In this document: in pieces, positions 24,447 through 36,714 of the stretch
Layout: each line of letters opens with the position of its first letter
How positions within the stretch are numbered: the stretch's first letter is position 1
Source: Talpa occidentalis
Lineage: Eukaryota > Chordata > Mammalia > Eulipotyphla > Talpidae
Assembly (NCBI RefSeq): GCF_014898055.3
Contig: NW_023601433.1
Span: forward strand, 46,743,876-46,807,875
DNA: 64,000 nucleotides
Reading direction: 5' to 3'
Notes under the pieces: model-generated
Databases searched by the model: none
Told to the model about the DNA's origin: nothing
Seen by the model: the letters and a program-made list of their open reading frames with translations, nothing else
Made by a program: the position numbers and the translations under genes

Positions 24447-26829
24447 TAAAACTGTCATAATCCCATAAGTATTTCTGGAGCAATAGCAGTCAGTTAATGA
24501 TATAACTCCTTACTCTCGACTAGGAAGGCCGATGGGTTACAGCATGATAAAGGAGATCTGTATTCTACCCTTTAACATCTAAACTCCAACAAAATTCAGC
24601 TGGGTTGTACCAACTCAGACATCTTAATAAAGGATAAATGAAAGTATGTAAATAATACAGACCTATACATGGTTGCAAATAATCACACTGCCCCAAAGCT
24701 ACCACCCTTGTGGCATCAAATGTGTTTTCATTTTAACACTAGCTGATTAGGTGAGGAAAAGGAGAAAACATTGCTAACTGATCATAGTATGTATTTATAT
24801 GTGTATTTATTTTTACATAAGTTAATATTGAAATGGATTAATATTCTAACATTTTCTTGTTCATAATTCCATGTATCAGATAAAAACCACTGACTTTAAA
24901 TTGCTCAAAGGAAAGGATTGCAACTTCATTGTTATTGTCACTAATTTAAGTGCTTAAGAAATCACCAAATTCTACCAGTTATATTTTAATATATTTAATA
25001 ATTAAGTTACATCTTAATATCCAGTTCTATTTTCTTGATCTGTCAAGTTAACAATTTTGGCATCTACTAAGCAAAAAGATATATATTTTTAACTATGAAA
25101 ATACTACTGCTCTTCTACAGTGAATGAAACACTATTTCCCTAGTGTTTGTCAATAACTTCCAGTGAAATGATCACGCTCATCTGACAGATTAGGAATGCA
25201 TCCAGGGCCAGGACTAAGTGACTCTCACAGATAGAATGATGAGTAAAATTTTCTCAAGTTGGTCTAATTTTCCTCTATGTTCTAACCACCTAAAGTAACT
25301 AATTATAAGCAACTAAAGCAAAGTGGGCAATTTTGATAAATGATTGGTTTTTAAGTCGCTTAATATGATAAAAATAGATGGTCTGAAAGTAATTATTAGC
25401 TTATTTGAAATCAAATAGCTCATTCTTTTTGTTAAGTAACTGTGCAACTGTAAACTCTTGGGGACAAACCTAAAGTGATGGGGTTTTCAAACCCATTCAA
25501 TTATTGCTCTTTCCATGCTACGTTGTTCTAGACTTCCCAGAATTACTATGAATAAAACTCACTAATCTAGATCAGAAAAAAACTGCTTTTACCCCCTACT
25601 TTCATGGGGCCTTGGCATACACTTGCAGAGTCATGGCAGAAAATACCACCCATCAGTTTTAAGATTAAGATTAAGAATGTTTTAAGATTAAGAATGTTTC
25701 AAATAAGGAAGGCTGTGGCTGTGACATTAAACAGTCTTATGGCTCAATAAATGTTGTATTACATAGCCATTCAAGAGCATTCATGACAGGAGAAACTGGA
25801 TAAAATCTGACCTCAGTCACATAGTTCAGCATTCTCTAACATTAGTGCACCAGAAAGAGACATTGGCTTGCTTAAAAATAGGAATATCCAGACATCCTGA
25901 ATCAAAATTTTAGACATAAGGAATGCCACAAAGATTAAACATATGGGAACACTCATGTATCCTCCTATCTAAAAAGCTCATTTTCATTAAGAGGATCCTT
26001 ATTGGAGTCACTTACTTTCTCAAAAGTGTAGCAACATTTACAGTATTTTAAAAGTTTAAAGATCCATTCCTAAAACAAGCCTGACATTGGTCTCCTGTAA
26101 GTCAGTGCTTCTCAGAGCTTACCAGACAGTAAAAGCAAGACTCATTAAAAGCCTTGTTTAGAGCTATTTGTTCTATAAACAATTGTATCATATGTCAAAT
26201 ATGTTTCCTAAGGTGGTAGGCCACCACGGATCTGGCAATCTTTTTGTGTGCTCCCATTGTTTCAAGAACAGCTGGGGTTTTGTACAGTGAATGACAGGGT
26301 TTTCCTTCCAGGGTTTCCACCTATTGAGACCACAAGGGCAAATGCTTTCACTCAAGTCTGGTTGGTTAAAAATCCAGTTTAAAGGGAACAATAGGACATC
26401 ATGTCAATACGAAGATTACTACAGTAATTAAGAAGTCTGAGTATTTTAGACTCTATTACTATAAATCAAATATACTTAAGTAAATCAACCTGAAATTTAG
26501 TTTCCCTGTCTATAAAATTAAAGAAGTGAATTATATCTTTATGACCTATTTTTCAGTTTTAATATGTGTAACTCACTTTCACATTTCAATATCTTGTCCT
26601 AAAACTGCAGTCATTTTCTCCTAATCAGTATCAGGGGTATTTAAAACAGAGAAAAACTAATACATGCTTTTGTTCATTAGAACAGGAAAGGATTGGGTAT
26701 TCTTAAATCTACTTGGAACCAGTGTTCCAGCAGCTACTGACCACTTGGATTACTGCCGGCAAGCGCAGCTCCAGTCATTTCCTGCCACTGGGTTCACGCT
26801 GGATAAGCAGCAGAGGCCCTGCCTCCCTG
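24447..26829. other. Intergenic, no feature recognised
   Basis: AT-rich single-copy-looking DNA. A small direct repeat TTTTAAGATTAAGAATGTTT-like occurs twice near 25665-25700. No gene recognised. Confidence 0.55.
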
Positions 26830-27025
26830 CCCGGTTTTGCACTTGGTCCTGAGCAAGTTACTTAGTCTCTCCGATCTATTTCTGTATCTGCAAAATGGGG
26901 ACAATATTCAAAGCACCAATACTTTTTGGATTGTTATAAAAATTAAAGGTGATACGCCCCCACATGGAACATAGGATGCCTGGCCCAAGGCAGGCACTCT
27001 GTAAGTAGTACCAGTTATTTTAATG
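26830..27025 (+). mobile_element. MIR SINE
   Basis: Sense MIR: CAAGTTACTTAGTCTCTCC, CTGCAAAATGGGGACAATA, GGATGCCTGGCCCAAGG, GGCACTCTGTAAGTAGT. It may extend upstream to about 26740. Confidence 0.8.
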
Positions 27026-29779
27026 ATCATAACTACATGATTATAGCACTCCTATAACTCAGAGTTTAACTGAAGAAGGTTCAGGAGGGCACTGGTAGAG
27101 TCAGACTGTTGCCATAGCCCTTGACCCTTTTCTTTGTGAACTGAAGAGTGCCACTGCACTTGCTAAATAGAATGAATGAACATTCTTAGTTCCTATGTCT
27201 CTTTCCAGGAACTGCACATCACGCAGCCCTAAAGAGGAAATAATTTAAGGAAGCAGGGGAAATGATCAATGAATTAAAGGTTATCTCTTTCAAAAAAACT
27301 GGTAACAGGTTACTTTCCCTAGGGAGGACACCTGTTGACTTAGAGTTGGGGGAGGGGGGATTTGATCATTTATATAGATCTTCATATCTTTTGAATTTTG
27401 AACCTTAAGCAAATCTGACCTCTATTAAAAGATACAGCATTTTTTAAGGAAAAAAAATAATCTTTATTTATTCTTTTCGTGCTTCAAGGTGAGAGATCAC
27501 ACTTGGACAAAGCATTTTTTATTACGTTAATTTTTCAAAAGTGAAGACATAATTTGCATTTTTAGAACAGTATGCCTTCACTCATAAGTTGGGGAACTGA
27601 GAGGTGAGCATCACATGCCTTTCAGAGTCCATGTGCCTTTTACTGCTGTTCCCCAGTACCCCCACAGCTGGAAGAGTGTGACTAGATGCTAGCAGAGGAC
27701 AGAGAAACAGAAGGAGAATCTATTTTGGTTCAAGATTATTCAGATTTTGGCTGATATTTACACAAAGGAACCAAATTTAATTCCTATTGCAGATTTGAAA
27801 AGGACTTTATCTTCAATGCTAGTATACTGCCCAGGGGAGGGAGAGACCTGATTTGAAAAGGACACAGGGCAAACCTAGTATGTATGTGTGCATATGTGCA
27901 AGTTTCTCAAAGATAGTTTTTCTAAGAAAGAAAGAAATCTGAAAAAACCATTCTCCCAAAAATTAAGACTGGCTCAGAAGTAGGTTGCATTTTATTTGAG
28001 CAACTAGAAGCTACTATAACAAAGCACAAGGTTAATTTTCTCCTTTTATTCATCATTTTCCAACCCTGAGAGAATTATGTGTGATTGTATGACGAGAACG
28101 GCCCTAAAAAGAAACATCTTAAATCTCCTAATTATCATATTGTACCCTATGGCAAAATGGATTGTGAACAAATAATTGTATGTTGAAAGTGTTCTGCATT
28201 AAAAACATATTTAGAATTCTAAAATGTATAAATATATGTACTTATGAGAAAATGGACTTCTATATAATACATATATATATATATATATATATATGAAGTT
28301 ACACGCAAAGCATAAGGATGAAAATACACCATGCTTGAGTAGTTCAGAATCAGGCCTGTGTGTTTGGTTTACCATCTTTTACAAAAGTTTAAGTTTCTGA
28401 AAACCTTGGTATAAAGCAGAGCAAAACTCATTACATCATGGCTTGTCTCCTGCCTGTTCAACTTATTTAATTATATTTGGCTGAAGACTGAAAAAACTGT
28501 GTTGGTTTCACAAGTCCCAATTATGTTCTTGAGAGGTATACTTTAGGCATATAGAAAACAGCATGCACTGGGCATAAGAAGGGTATGTGAAAAAAGCAGA
28601 AGTGTGGTTGCTGACACAAAGTGGCCTCTCAGGTGAGCAGGATTCAGACACACACTACTTGGCAGCTCATTTTCATTACTTGCCCATTTCCAATGACTTA
28701 ACATCATGAACTACCTAGTTAAATATGACAATGTGACATAATCCCATGATCCAGGGTCAATAATTTTTATATCCAAAAGTCTAGATTCTGAAATTTTGGA
28801 TTTAAAAAAATGATACAAATGCAGCCACAGTCCTGGATTCTCCACAGTACTGTGCACATATGCAATGTTCATACAGTTTCCACCTTCCTGTTTGCTCTGT
28901 TTGGCAAGAGATTGTAGGCAGCATCTGTTTAAGGTTGAATGGAGAACTATCCAATTGTGTTATTTTAGTAGCCAAAGCTTTGGTTTCAAGAAGAAATTAG
29001 ATCACTAAGAATTGAGTTCTTGTTCAATTTGAGAGCTTGGCTCTCAAGCAGTTCCTAACTTCTGAAACAGTTTTAAGAGCTTAAGCATCATCTGTAAGGC
29101 AAATGCCCCAGCTTACCTACCATTCTTCCAGAACCCCAGTTTAATTAGCCGTGTGCTTCATAGAAGTTTAAAGCCCTCTGAGCACCCGGGGTTGAATTTT
29201 CACCAGTAACCTGGTGCTTTTAATTCCATTCTCCTTGCCTGTGATTGCTTAAGGAAGGTTATGATGAAAATCTAGCTGGTGAGACTCAAGAGGGAGTCTG
29301 CTGCTGAAGGCCTTCTGTGTAAGTTTTCCTTGCTCTTAAAACAGAACAAAAGAAAAGGGTGTGTCTTGTCCCTCTCTGGTGTCTGCCACTGTGGCAGTAA
29401 TATGAGGATCAGGAAACCCACCTAAACAGGAAACAGAATGGGTAGAAAGAATCCAGTTGTGGTGCAATCATTAAGTCACTGAAGTAAGCAGCCCTGGGAT
29501 TTCCAGTCTCTGTACTTCTAGTTTTATGAGGCAATAAAATTTCCTTATTATTTAAACCACTGGGGAGATGGGCGACATCTGCTATCTATGGCCCCAAGTA
29601 ATCAGATGCAATCCTCTTCCTCGAAATAACACAGGCTATTTTTTTTTTTTTGAAGAGTACAGATGCACATAAAATCCCCACCTGCCTTTTTTTTTTGTCC
29701 ACCTACCTTTTAAACTAAACTAACTCTTAAGTGAGTACTAACTTTACCTCCTGTCTCCAAAATCTAGACTCCTTGAAAT
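27026..29779. other. Intergenic, no gene; simple (TA)n at 28268-28294
   Basis: Contains a pure (TA)n run of about 13 units and T-runs near 29640 and 29690. No coding or RNA gene recognised. Confidence 0.55.
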
Positions 29780-30030
29780 AAAACATGTTTCGTGTTCTCT
29801 GTCAGGAATACCATCCTACCCAGCTCAATCACTTAGAGCCTAGTTCAAAATCTGCCTCCTACATGAATAACTTAATCCTTGCCTACATTTTTCTGTAATT
29901 CTAACATATAACATTTATTGCGTTTCACTGTTCACATCTTATCTGCCCATTCTCATGTCTCCCTGCCAATGTCTACCACTCTGAGCACACATTTGATTTT
30001 TAGTAATGAATGAATTAATGAGTATAAAGC
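29780..30030 (+). mobile_element. Possible L2 3' fragment
   Basis: ACATTTATTGCGTTTCACTG, ATCTTATCTGCCCATTCTCA and a GAATGAATTAATGAG end follow the order of the L2 3' end, strongly diverged. Confidence 0.4.
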
Positions 30031-30579
30031 ATCATTTTCCTTCACCTGAAACTTGGGTGTTTCCTTTCCTCTTTTCTTCCTTGTCTTCATTCCTCATCTT
30101 ACTTCTCTATAGAAGACAAAAATTGAGATAAAAGAAATTCAGAGTTCAGACTCTGAAGGAAGAATAAATATTTTTAAATAAAGTTAAAAAATGGCATGCC
30201 CTACCACCTGGGAGTTACAAAAAGTGAAATTATGATGAATAGCAATTAGATGCTATACAAATGATGCCCTGTTTTGTACCTCCCTATAACACAATGACTA
30301 GCTCGATTAAACAAGGAATAGGTGGCACATTCTTAACAAATAAGAAGATATAGTTGAAAATATAGCAGATGTCTCATAAACAAGTGAATGATCACATAGC
30401 CTCACATGGTTAGGGCTTTAGGTTTGTAAACTAAAGCTTTTTATTATAAAAACAGAATGAAATGTGCATACTTGTAGTTAACACTGTTGTCTTGATGTAA
30501 TGAACTTTATCTGAATGTGCTGACATAAACATATTTGCTTTAATGTAGACTTCAAAGTTGTTTTGAAATGGAAAATATA

Positions 30580-31592
30580 TATATTGGCTTGTTTTTGTTT
30601 TTATTTTAAAATGCCTTTAACTGGTAGTTAAAATTCGAAATTTGGGACCCTCAGAGGAAGTTTCTAGATCATCATCAGGAAGGCCTACTATGTCACACAA
30701 ACTGAATCTATAATGGCTACTTTTCTGCATAAAAGCTCTGGGCTATCCTTCTAATGAAATGGAATAAAGAGTATTTGCTCAGTTCTTGACCCAGTGTAGA
30801 AAATGGCTCACCTACCCTTGAAGGTATGCAAATACAATTTTAACTTGACCTTTTAACTTATTTCAGATATTTTTTGTTGTTACTTCCATAAGGTAATATA
30901 AAACCAACATTAAGAACTTCTGCAATATCTTTACATTATACAAAAGAATAAAAATTGTTGTAAATATTCAGATAGTTAAATGAGCACCACACACTATTGA
31001 AGTGTAACCAACATGGTTCTATTAAAAACTCTTCAACTCTGGCATTCAAAGACAGCAATACAATATTTTCTTTACAAAGCAACTAATATAAAAATCTGCA
31101 AATGCCATAAATTCATTCATAGGCTATTATTTTCATATAGGCATGTCATTAGATTCTTTCAATTCTTTCTTTCAATTCTTTCCTGAGGTATTTTATGTGG
31201 TTTACTCTTATTGTACTGCTGGATGCATTATCTTTGATCATCCTTTCCTAAAATGATTCTTAAAGACCTGCAAAAAAAAAATTATTGCATAGGACGCTAT
31301 TCATGACATAGAGATTGGGAACTGTATATATGTAGCATTGGAACAAGTCTTACAAATATTGCATTTTAAGAATTTGTTACAAACTTTGTTTATACTTTGT
31401 TTCTTTTTAAAAATTGAAGTTACAGCTAAGAATTAACTACATACAGTGAAGCATTTTAGGAATGTTAGAGATTAGACAGAATACGCTGAATGATACAAAA
31501 AAAAAAAAGCCATAATTCTTGCCGGCTAAATATTGTATTGCCTTCAAAAGCAACTGTACATGTTGTAATCAGTTCATAGTTATATATTTCTA
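30580..31592 (-). other. CREM: CREM 3' UTR (inferred extent)
   Basis: AT-rich sequence follows the Ib stop codon. Four ATTTA motifs occur on the minus strand (31527-31531, 31108-31112, 30977-30981, 30961-30965), in keeping with the short-lived ICER/CREM mRNAs. Possible polyadenylation signals are AATAAA at 30600-30605 and ATTAAA at 30539-30544 (minus strand). The true cleavage site is not visible, so the end is approximate. Confidence 0.5.
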
Positions 31593-31737
31593 CTAATCTG
31601 TTTTAGGAGAGCAAATGTCTTTCAAGGTTTCAAGTTCCTCTATAAGCTTCTTGTTCTGAACTTCCAGCACTGCAACACGACTCTCCAGACATTTTACATA
31701 TTCTTTCTTTCGACGTCGACATTCTTTAGCAGCTTCC
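31593..31737 (-). CDS. CREM: CREM exon Ib (DNA-binding domain II, alternative bZIP)
   Basis: This is 145 coding nt including the TAG at 31593-31595; the acceptor, with a T-run, is at 31738-31739. It encodes EAAKECRRRKKEYVKCLESR and a zipper (VAVLEVQNKKLIEELETLKD) ending ICSPKTD. Equal length and high similarity to exon Ia, 268 bp away, show a tandem exon duplication inside CREM. From memory the family form ends KTDY; here the expected Tyr codon reads TAG and is followed at once by another TAG, so the product is one residue shorter (see findings). Exon Ib is used by most CREM-tau and ICER-I type mRNAs. Confidence 0.94.
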
Positions 31738-32005
31738 CTGGAAAAAAAAGGTAGAAGCAAAAGGGCAAACAAAACATTTTTTGCATGCTATTGACAAACA
31801 GTCTGAAGTAAGCATGGTAAATGTGATCATGGTTGGATTCTAAATCTTGGAACAACATTCCCAATTCAATTTCAAACACTATGCCAAACTGGATTCTTAA
31901 GGGTCACAAGTGTCCCTTCTACAAGTCCACAAGGCAATTAGTAGAATTGCTGCATCTCCTGCCTTGATTAGAGTTCATAGTAAACAAGGTCCAAGTCAAA
32001 GACAG

Positions 32006-32150
32006 TTACTCTGCTTTATGGCAATAAAGATCTTTGAGGGCCTTGAGTTCCTCAATGAGAGTCTTGTTTTGGTTTTCAAGCACAGCCACACGATTTTCAA
32101 GACATTTGACATATTCTTTCTTCTTCCTGCGACACTCCCGGGCAGCTTCC
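32006..32150 (-). CDS. CREM: CREM exon Ia (DNA-binding domain I, alternative bZIP)
   Basis: This is 145 coding nt including the TAA at 32006-32008; the acceptor is at 32151-32152. It encodes basic region EAARECRRKKKEYVKCLENR and a leucine zipper with heptad leucines (VAVLENQNKTLIEELKALKDLYCHKAE). The basic motif contacts CRE half-sites and the zipper mediates dimerisation with CREM, CREB or ATF1. It resembles CREB1 more than exon Ib does. If spliced in, its stop codon makes exon Ib untranslated. The open frame continuing upstream of the acceptor is intronic. I did not assign a donor downstream of the stop. Confidence 0.94.
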
Positions 32151-33736
32151 CTGGAACCAACACAAGGCAAATAACTAAAGGAACAACCTCCCAGCACAAT
32201 CCAGAGTGGCTCAATAAACTTCTGCCCCCCAAACTCAACAGCCAACCAATCCTGGGTAAGGTCTGTGCAAAGCAACACAACAAATATACCCAAGCACATG
32301 CCTTTTTGTAAGATTACACTAAGACAACAGAAACAACTTGAGAGCACAATTAATTCATCTAGCATTTGTCATAAATGGCATTTTCTTAGGGCAAACATTC
32401 TGTGATGTGACCAGAATTATTTAGAGTAACACAAAAACAATAGGACTACATCCCCTGGTGGAATTTCTACAAACACATTCACAATTCCTTTCAATTCTTG
32501 TAATTATTTTTGTCCACCAAAAGCCACATATTCTATCACGAGTTAACTTCATTTGATCAAAACTATTAGAGAAATTAATCCTCAGAAACCTAAAATGTTA
32601 ATATTGAAGATTTTAATTCTCTAAGACTAAATCTCAGTAAAACATATAAGATCAATCATGACTGCAAGAAACGGATTATTGGCTAGAAAACAACATAGAT
32701 AAAAATGACAATAAACAAACCGTGCACATTTTCATAAACCAAAATAAAATACACACTGCTCTTGATAATTAAAGAAGGAGAGAAGGGAGGTACATGATGC
32801 AACAATCAATGATTCAGACATAATACAATACTCAATGATTCAGATTTAAATATAGGAATGTAAGAATACTACCATTAATGTTATAAAAGGGAAGCTAATT
32901 ACTCAAAAGTGTTTTTCAAGACAGTTCTCTAATCACATGATTTTACTATCCAATATACTGAATTGTAAAGGATGTAGGCATGCCCAAAGGAAAGAACAGA
33001 CCAACGACCAGAACAACAAATAGATGAGTTGAGTTAGTCACTTTCTTGTATAGCTCCACAAAAACAAAAACAATGAATGTAGTCAATATTTCTTTCTTTC
33101 TCCTATTATTTTAGGATGGAGTGGGTAGCAAGTACATCATTTAACTCCCTCTGTAGAGTATACACTCTGATAACAACTTTCTTTTGGGATATTCAATTGA
33201 GAATACTGTCTTTGGGGTATCTTTACATCAAAAGGCCTACATTAAAACAGATATTATAACTAAATAAATATATTTTAATAGACGTTATGTTTAATGTCCA
33301 AACAACAGTTATTGTACTGTCAAATTAGCACTGCTATGATTCTGAACTAGGTGTGATGCTTGCCACAGATTTTGCCAATTCTATTTCATTTTTAGCATAA
33401 GTAACTCTCACTAACAACTGGTTATCTGTGTTTTCTCTATGGGAAACAAGAGTCAACAGAAAAGGAACCTTGAAACCCCAATGAACTACAGGAAAAAAAT
33501 CAACCCCTACTTCCTAGCCAAGAAAAACACACTCATCCAGTGAACTCACAAAGTTCTGACTTCTCAACTAGTTAACAAGAAATAAAAAATGTGTAAGTGA
33601 ATTAAATCTGATACAGATTAATTTAATCTAAATGAATCACAAGCAAAAGATAAAGAAGAAATACAAGTATACTTATAAATTTGCCAGCTTGGGAATATAA
33701 TTTAATTCTCTTCCACAGAACTAAAATACATTTATA
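32151..33736. other. CREM intron between H and Ia (3' part), no feature recognised
   Basis: AT-rich intron with no recognisable repeat apart from short A-runs. The open frame overlapping exon Ia continues a short way here but lies beyond the splice acceptor. Confidence 0.6.
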
Positions 33737-34068
33737 GGGCCTCCCCGGTGGCGCAGCGGTTGAGCGCTGGGTTGCGAAGCTGCCCGCGGCCTCTGCGACG
33801 CCGGTTCGATCCCCGGCTGCTCCCCGGCCACCAGAGGAGGATCCCACATGGTGCGCAGACCTCTCCTGCCACCCGCTGCTCCCCTCAGCAGTGTACTTCG
33901 GTCCTTCTGCCTGCTCTGCTCCCCACTCTGGCTCTGGTGAATTCTCTCACCCTCCCGCGCTTCTGACTGTACCCAGTGCATGTATAAACAAAAAAACAAA
34001 AAACAAACAAATATAATAAATAAATAAAAACATGCCTCTATAAAAAAAAAACTATAAAAAAAATAAAA
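33737..34068 (+). mobile_element. tRNA-headed SINE, young, with CATGCCTCTA tail
   Basis: Sense copy in a CREM intron (antisense to the gene). Perfect 15-bp target duplication TAAAATACATTTATA at 33722-33736 and 34069-34083. Tail motif ACATGCCTCTA at 34030-34040. Confidence 0.94.
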
Positions 34069-34540
34069 TAAAATACATTTATAAATACCAAGGCTTTGTG
34101 ATTTTTATCTTGTTATTAAATTGTAGATCTGGAAGGAAGATAGCTATTTTACAAAACAAACTGCAGTGTTGTGAGATATTTAATTTTTAAAATTTTGTTT
34201 ACGAAGGTGTACTGTTTATCATACATATCCTTATTTTATATTTCTTGTGTATGTGATACCAGAGCGAATATGTCCCCCACACAAAGCTTTTAATGATCAC
34301 AACAGTAGATGGTACATTCCGAAGTATTTCCCCGCTATGGAAAACACCTGCTTCTTCTATTAATAGCTAGCTCAGTTTTCAGACATTGCAATTGTCTGAA
34401 CATATCCTCAGCATACAGAGCAAATGCATGGCAAAATGGAAAAGTTGGCCATGCCAAGATAAAAATGGTTGCTGGGTTGGTAGAAATATAACATAGCTAA
34501 ATATCTGTCAGCTCCCCCTCCCCCCCCCAAAAAAAAAACA

Positions 34541-34542
34541 AC

Positions 34543-34575
<33 letters not shown>

Positions 34576-34611
34576 GTGACAGCAAGAGAGAAAGGGAGCG
34601 AGAGTAACAGT

Positions 34612-34647
<36 letters not shown>
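34541..34647 (+). repeat. (GA)n-rich microsatellite
   Basis: Two long GA runs separated by an imperfect purine stretch, preceded by C and A runs (34513-34538). Confidence 0.93.
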
Positions 34648-34651
<4 letters not shown>

Positions 34652-35137
34652 GGTCTCTCATACTAAATGGTAAAACCCACACATTCCATTCCATGAAGTA
34701 GAATCTGAAGCTTACACGGAGATGTTTTTGAGGAGGCTCTGGTGTTATAGTGCAATGAGGAGTAAAGAGAATCTGACTGCGTTTTCTGATTCTGTCTGGT
34801 TTGCAGTTTTAACCAACTTAGTACTTAACCTCTTTGAACCTCACTTCCTCATCTGTTAAGTAAGGATAATGTCATAACTATTCTGATGAGCAAGTTATGT
34901 GAGAGTTAAGGAAACTGTAGATAGCACTTAAAGTTTACTTATGGAACTTGCTCCACAGATATCTATTGTACTGAGCAGATACCATATGTTGAGCATAACA
35001 TACCATATGCTGAATATAAGATACTGAGCAACCTAATAGCCATTTGCCATCTGCTTTTTCTAGTCTTGCTCTGAACTTGAGGTTTGGAAACTAAAGGCTG
35101 TTATCAGAATCCCATGCAGCTATGGATTTTATTTGCT

Positions 35138-35315
35138 ACAGTCATGCATAACATAATGAACAACATTTTGGTCAATGATAGACAGCTTATATTACAGTGA
35201 TATATATAGCATATATTATATTGCCTACAAGTTTGAGAAGTACACTCGACAATGTTTGAACAAGGGCAAAATAGCTCAATTTCACATTTCTCACATCATA
35301 TTGTTAAGCAACATG
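35138..35315 (+). mobile_element. Degenerate DNA-transposon (MITE-like) fragment
   Basis: CTACAGTCATGCATAACATAATGAAC, GTTTGAGAAGTACACTCGAC and TATTGTTAAGCAACATGGACT resemble the same MITE as at 8868-9056 (ends near GTCATGC). Family not certain. Confidence 0.5.
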
Positions 35316-36175
35316 GACTACATTTCTAGTCAATGAAATGTGGGTGAAAGTTGCTGGGAGAGTCTTCCAAGTAAACCTTTCAGAAGGGTCAGCCAGTTCC
35401 AATTTTTAGCTCTAGTGCACTGCATAGATGTGTGGTAGCCAACTGTGATCTTAATAACAAATGTCACATGCTGAAGATGACAAAGCAGGGAGGAGGAGGA
35501 GCCTGTATCCTTGATGACACTGTTGATTCTTGGTTTTAGCAGCACATACTGCTAGACAAGCTATGTAAGATCAAAATACCACACCTAAAGTCTCCATTTC
35601 TCTTATAACCAAAACACAAGTCGTTATTAGCTAATTGTTTTCTAAAGGACCAAAATGTTATGAGATTTCAGAGATGTCACATGCATATATAGGTAGCTGA
35701 AGAACATGTTTATAGGAACCACCTGCCTAAAATTTTATCTATTTCATTTTGGTAGTTCTACTGACAAAGTTTTTTCATCTAAAAATAAAGGTAGGGAATA
35801 ATGACAAAAAAGGAAATAAGAGGGCTACTTCCAATTACTTTCTTCTTAGGAGAATAAGACATCAGTGAACAATTTTATAGTTTGCAGTATTATCAAAATT
35901 TATTATTTATGGACTACTTCAAAATGTGCATTCTATGATGAGAGAGGCAATCATAGTTCTAGAGATCTCTGAAAGTACAGTTTTAAAGTATCCACATCAC
36001 ACATCAGATCAAAGTTGTGGATCTTTATGGAACTTGTAGATAACAAGTTCCATACAAAATAATGATATTACATTATTCAAAATCCATCCATTCAGGATTT
36101 CTCAGCCAAATTCTGCTGATGGAAAAATATGAATACGGCATGACTCATTAAATCTGGAGAATGTATATATATATA

Positions 36176-36439
36176 TTTTTTTAAGATTTATTTTATTTAT
36201 ACAAGAGCTAGGGTACAGGCCAGATGTGCAGGAGGCTGAGAGGATTCACCAGAGATAGAGTGGGGAACAGAACAGGCAGATTGTCGAAACACACTGCTGA
36301 GGGGAGCAGCGGGCAAGACAGGAGAGGTCTGCTCGCCATGTAGGTTGCTCCAGCGCCAGTGGGGATCGAACGGGCACTGCAGGGGCTGCGGACAGCTTCA
36401 CAGTGCTGCACTCAACCGCCTGTGCCACCAGAGAGGCCC
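36176..36439 (-). mobile_element. tRNA-headed SINE, intermediate subfamily
   Basis: Sequence antisense on the plus strand and therefore in the same direction as CREM. It is followed within 3 bp by a second copy in the same orientation. Confidence 0.9.
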
Positions 36440-36442
36440 TAT

Positions 36443-36714
36443 CTTTTTTTTTTTTTTAAAGATTTATTTTTATACAAAGCTGGGGTACAGGCCAGAGGCG
36501 CAGGAGGGTGAGAGGATTCACCATAGACAGAGCTGGGAGCAGAACAGGCAGACAACTGAAATACACTGCTGAGGGGAGCAGAGGGCGCAATAGGAGAGGT
36601 CTGCCACATCATGTGGGAATCTCCCTGGACGGCCGGGAATCAAACGCACACTGCAGAGGCTGCAGACAGCCTCACAGTGCTGCGCTCAACCTGCTGCGCC
36701 ACCAGGGAGGCCCC
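36443..36714 (-). mobile_element. tRNA-headed SINE, intermediate subfamily
   Basis: Second of two tandem copies. The flanks ATGTATATATAT (36161-36172) and ATGTATATATCT (36719-36730) bracket the pair. Confidence 0.9.

Noticed and set aside
32151..32365. Upstream extension of the open frame that contains exon Ia
   Set aside because: The AG acceptor at 32151-32152 and the CREM protein match begin at the Glu-Ala-Ala codons; the upstream part has no resemblance to CREM.
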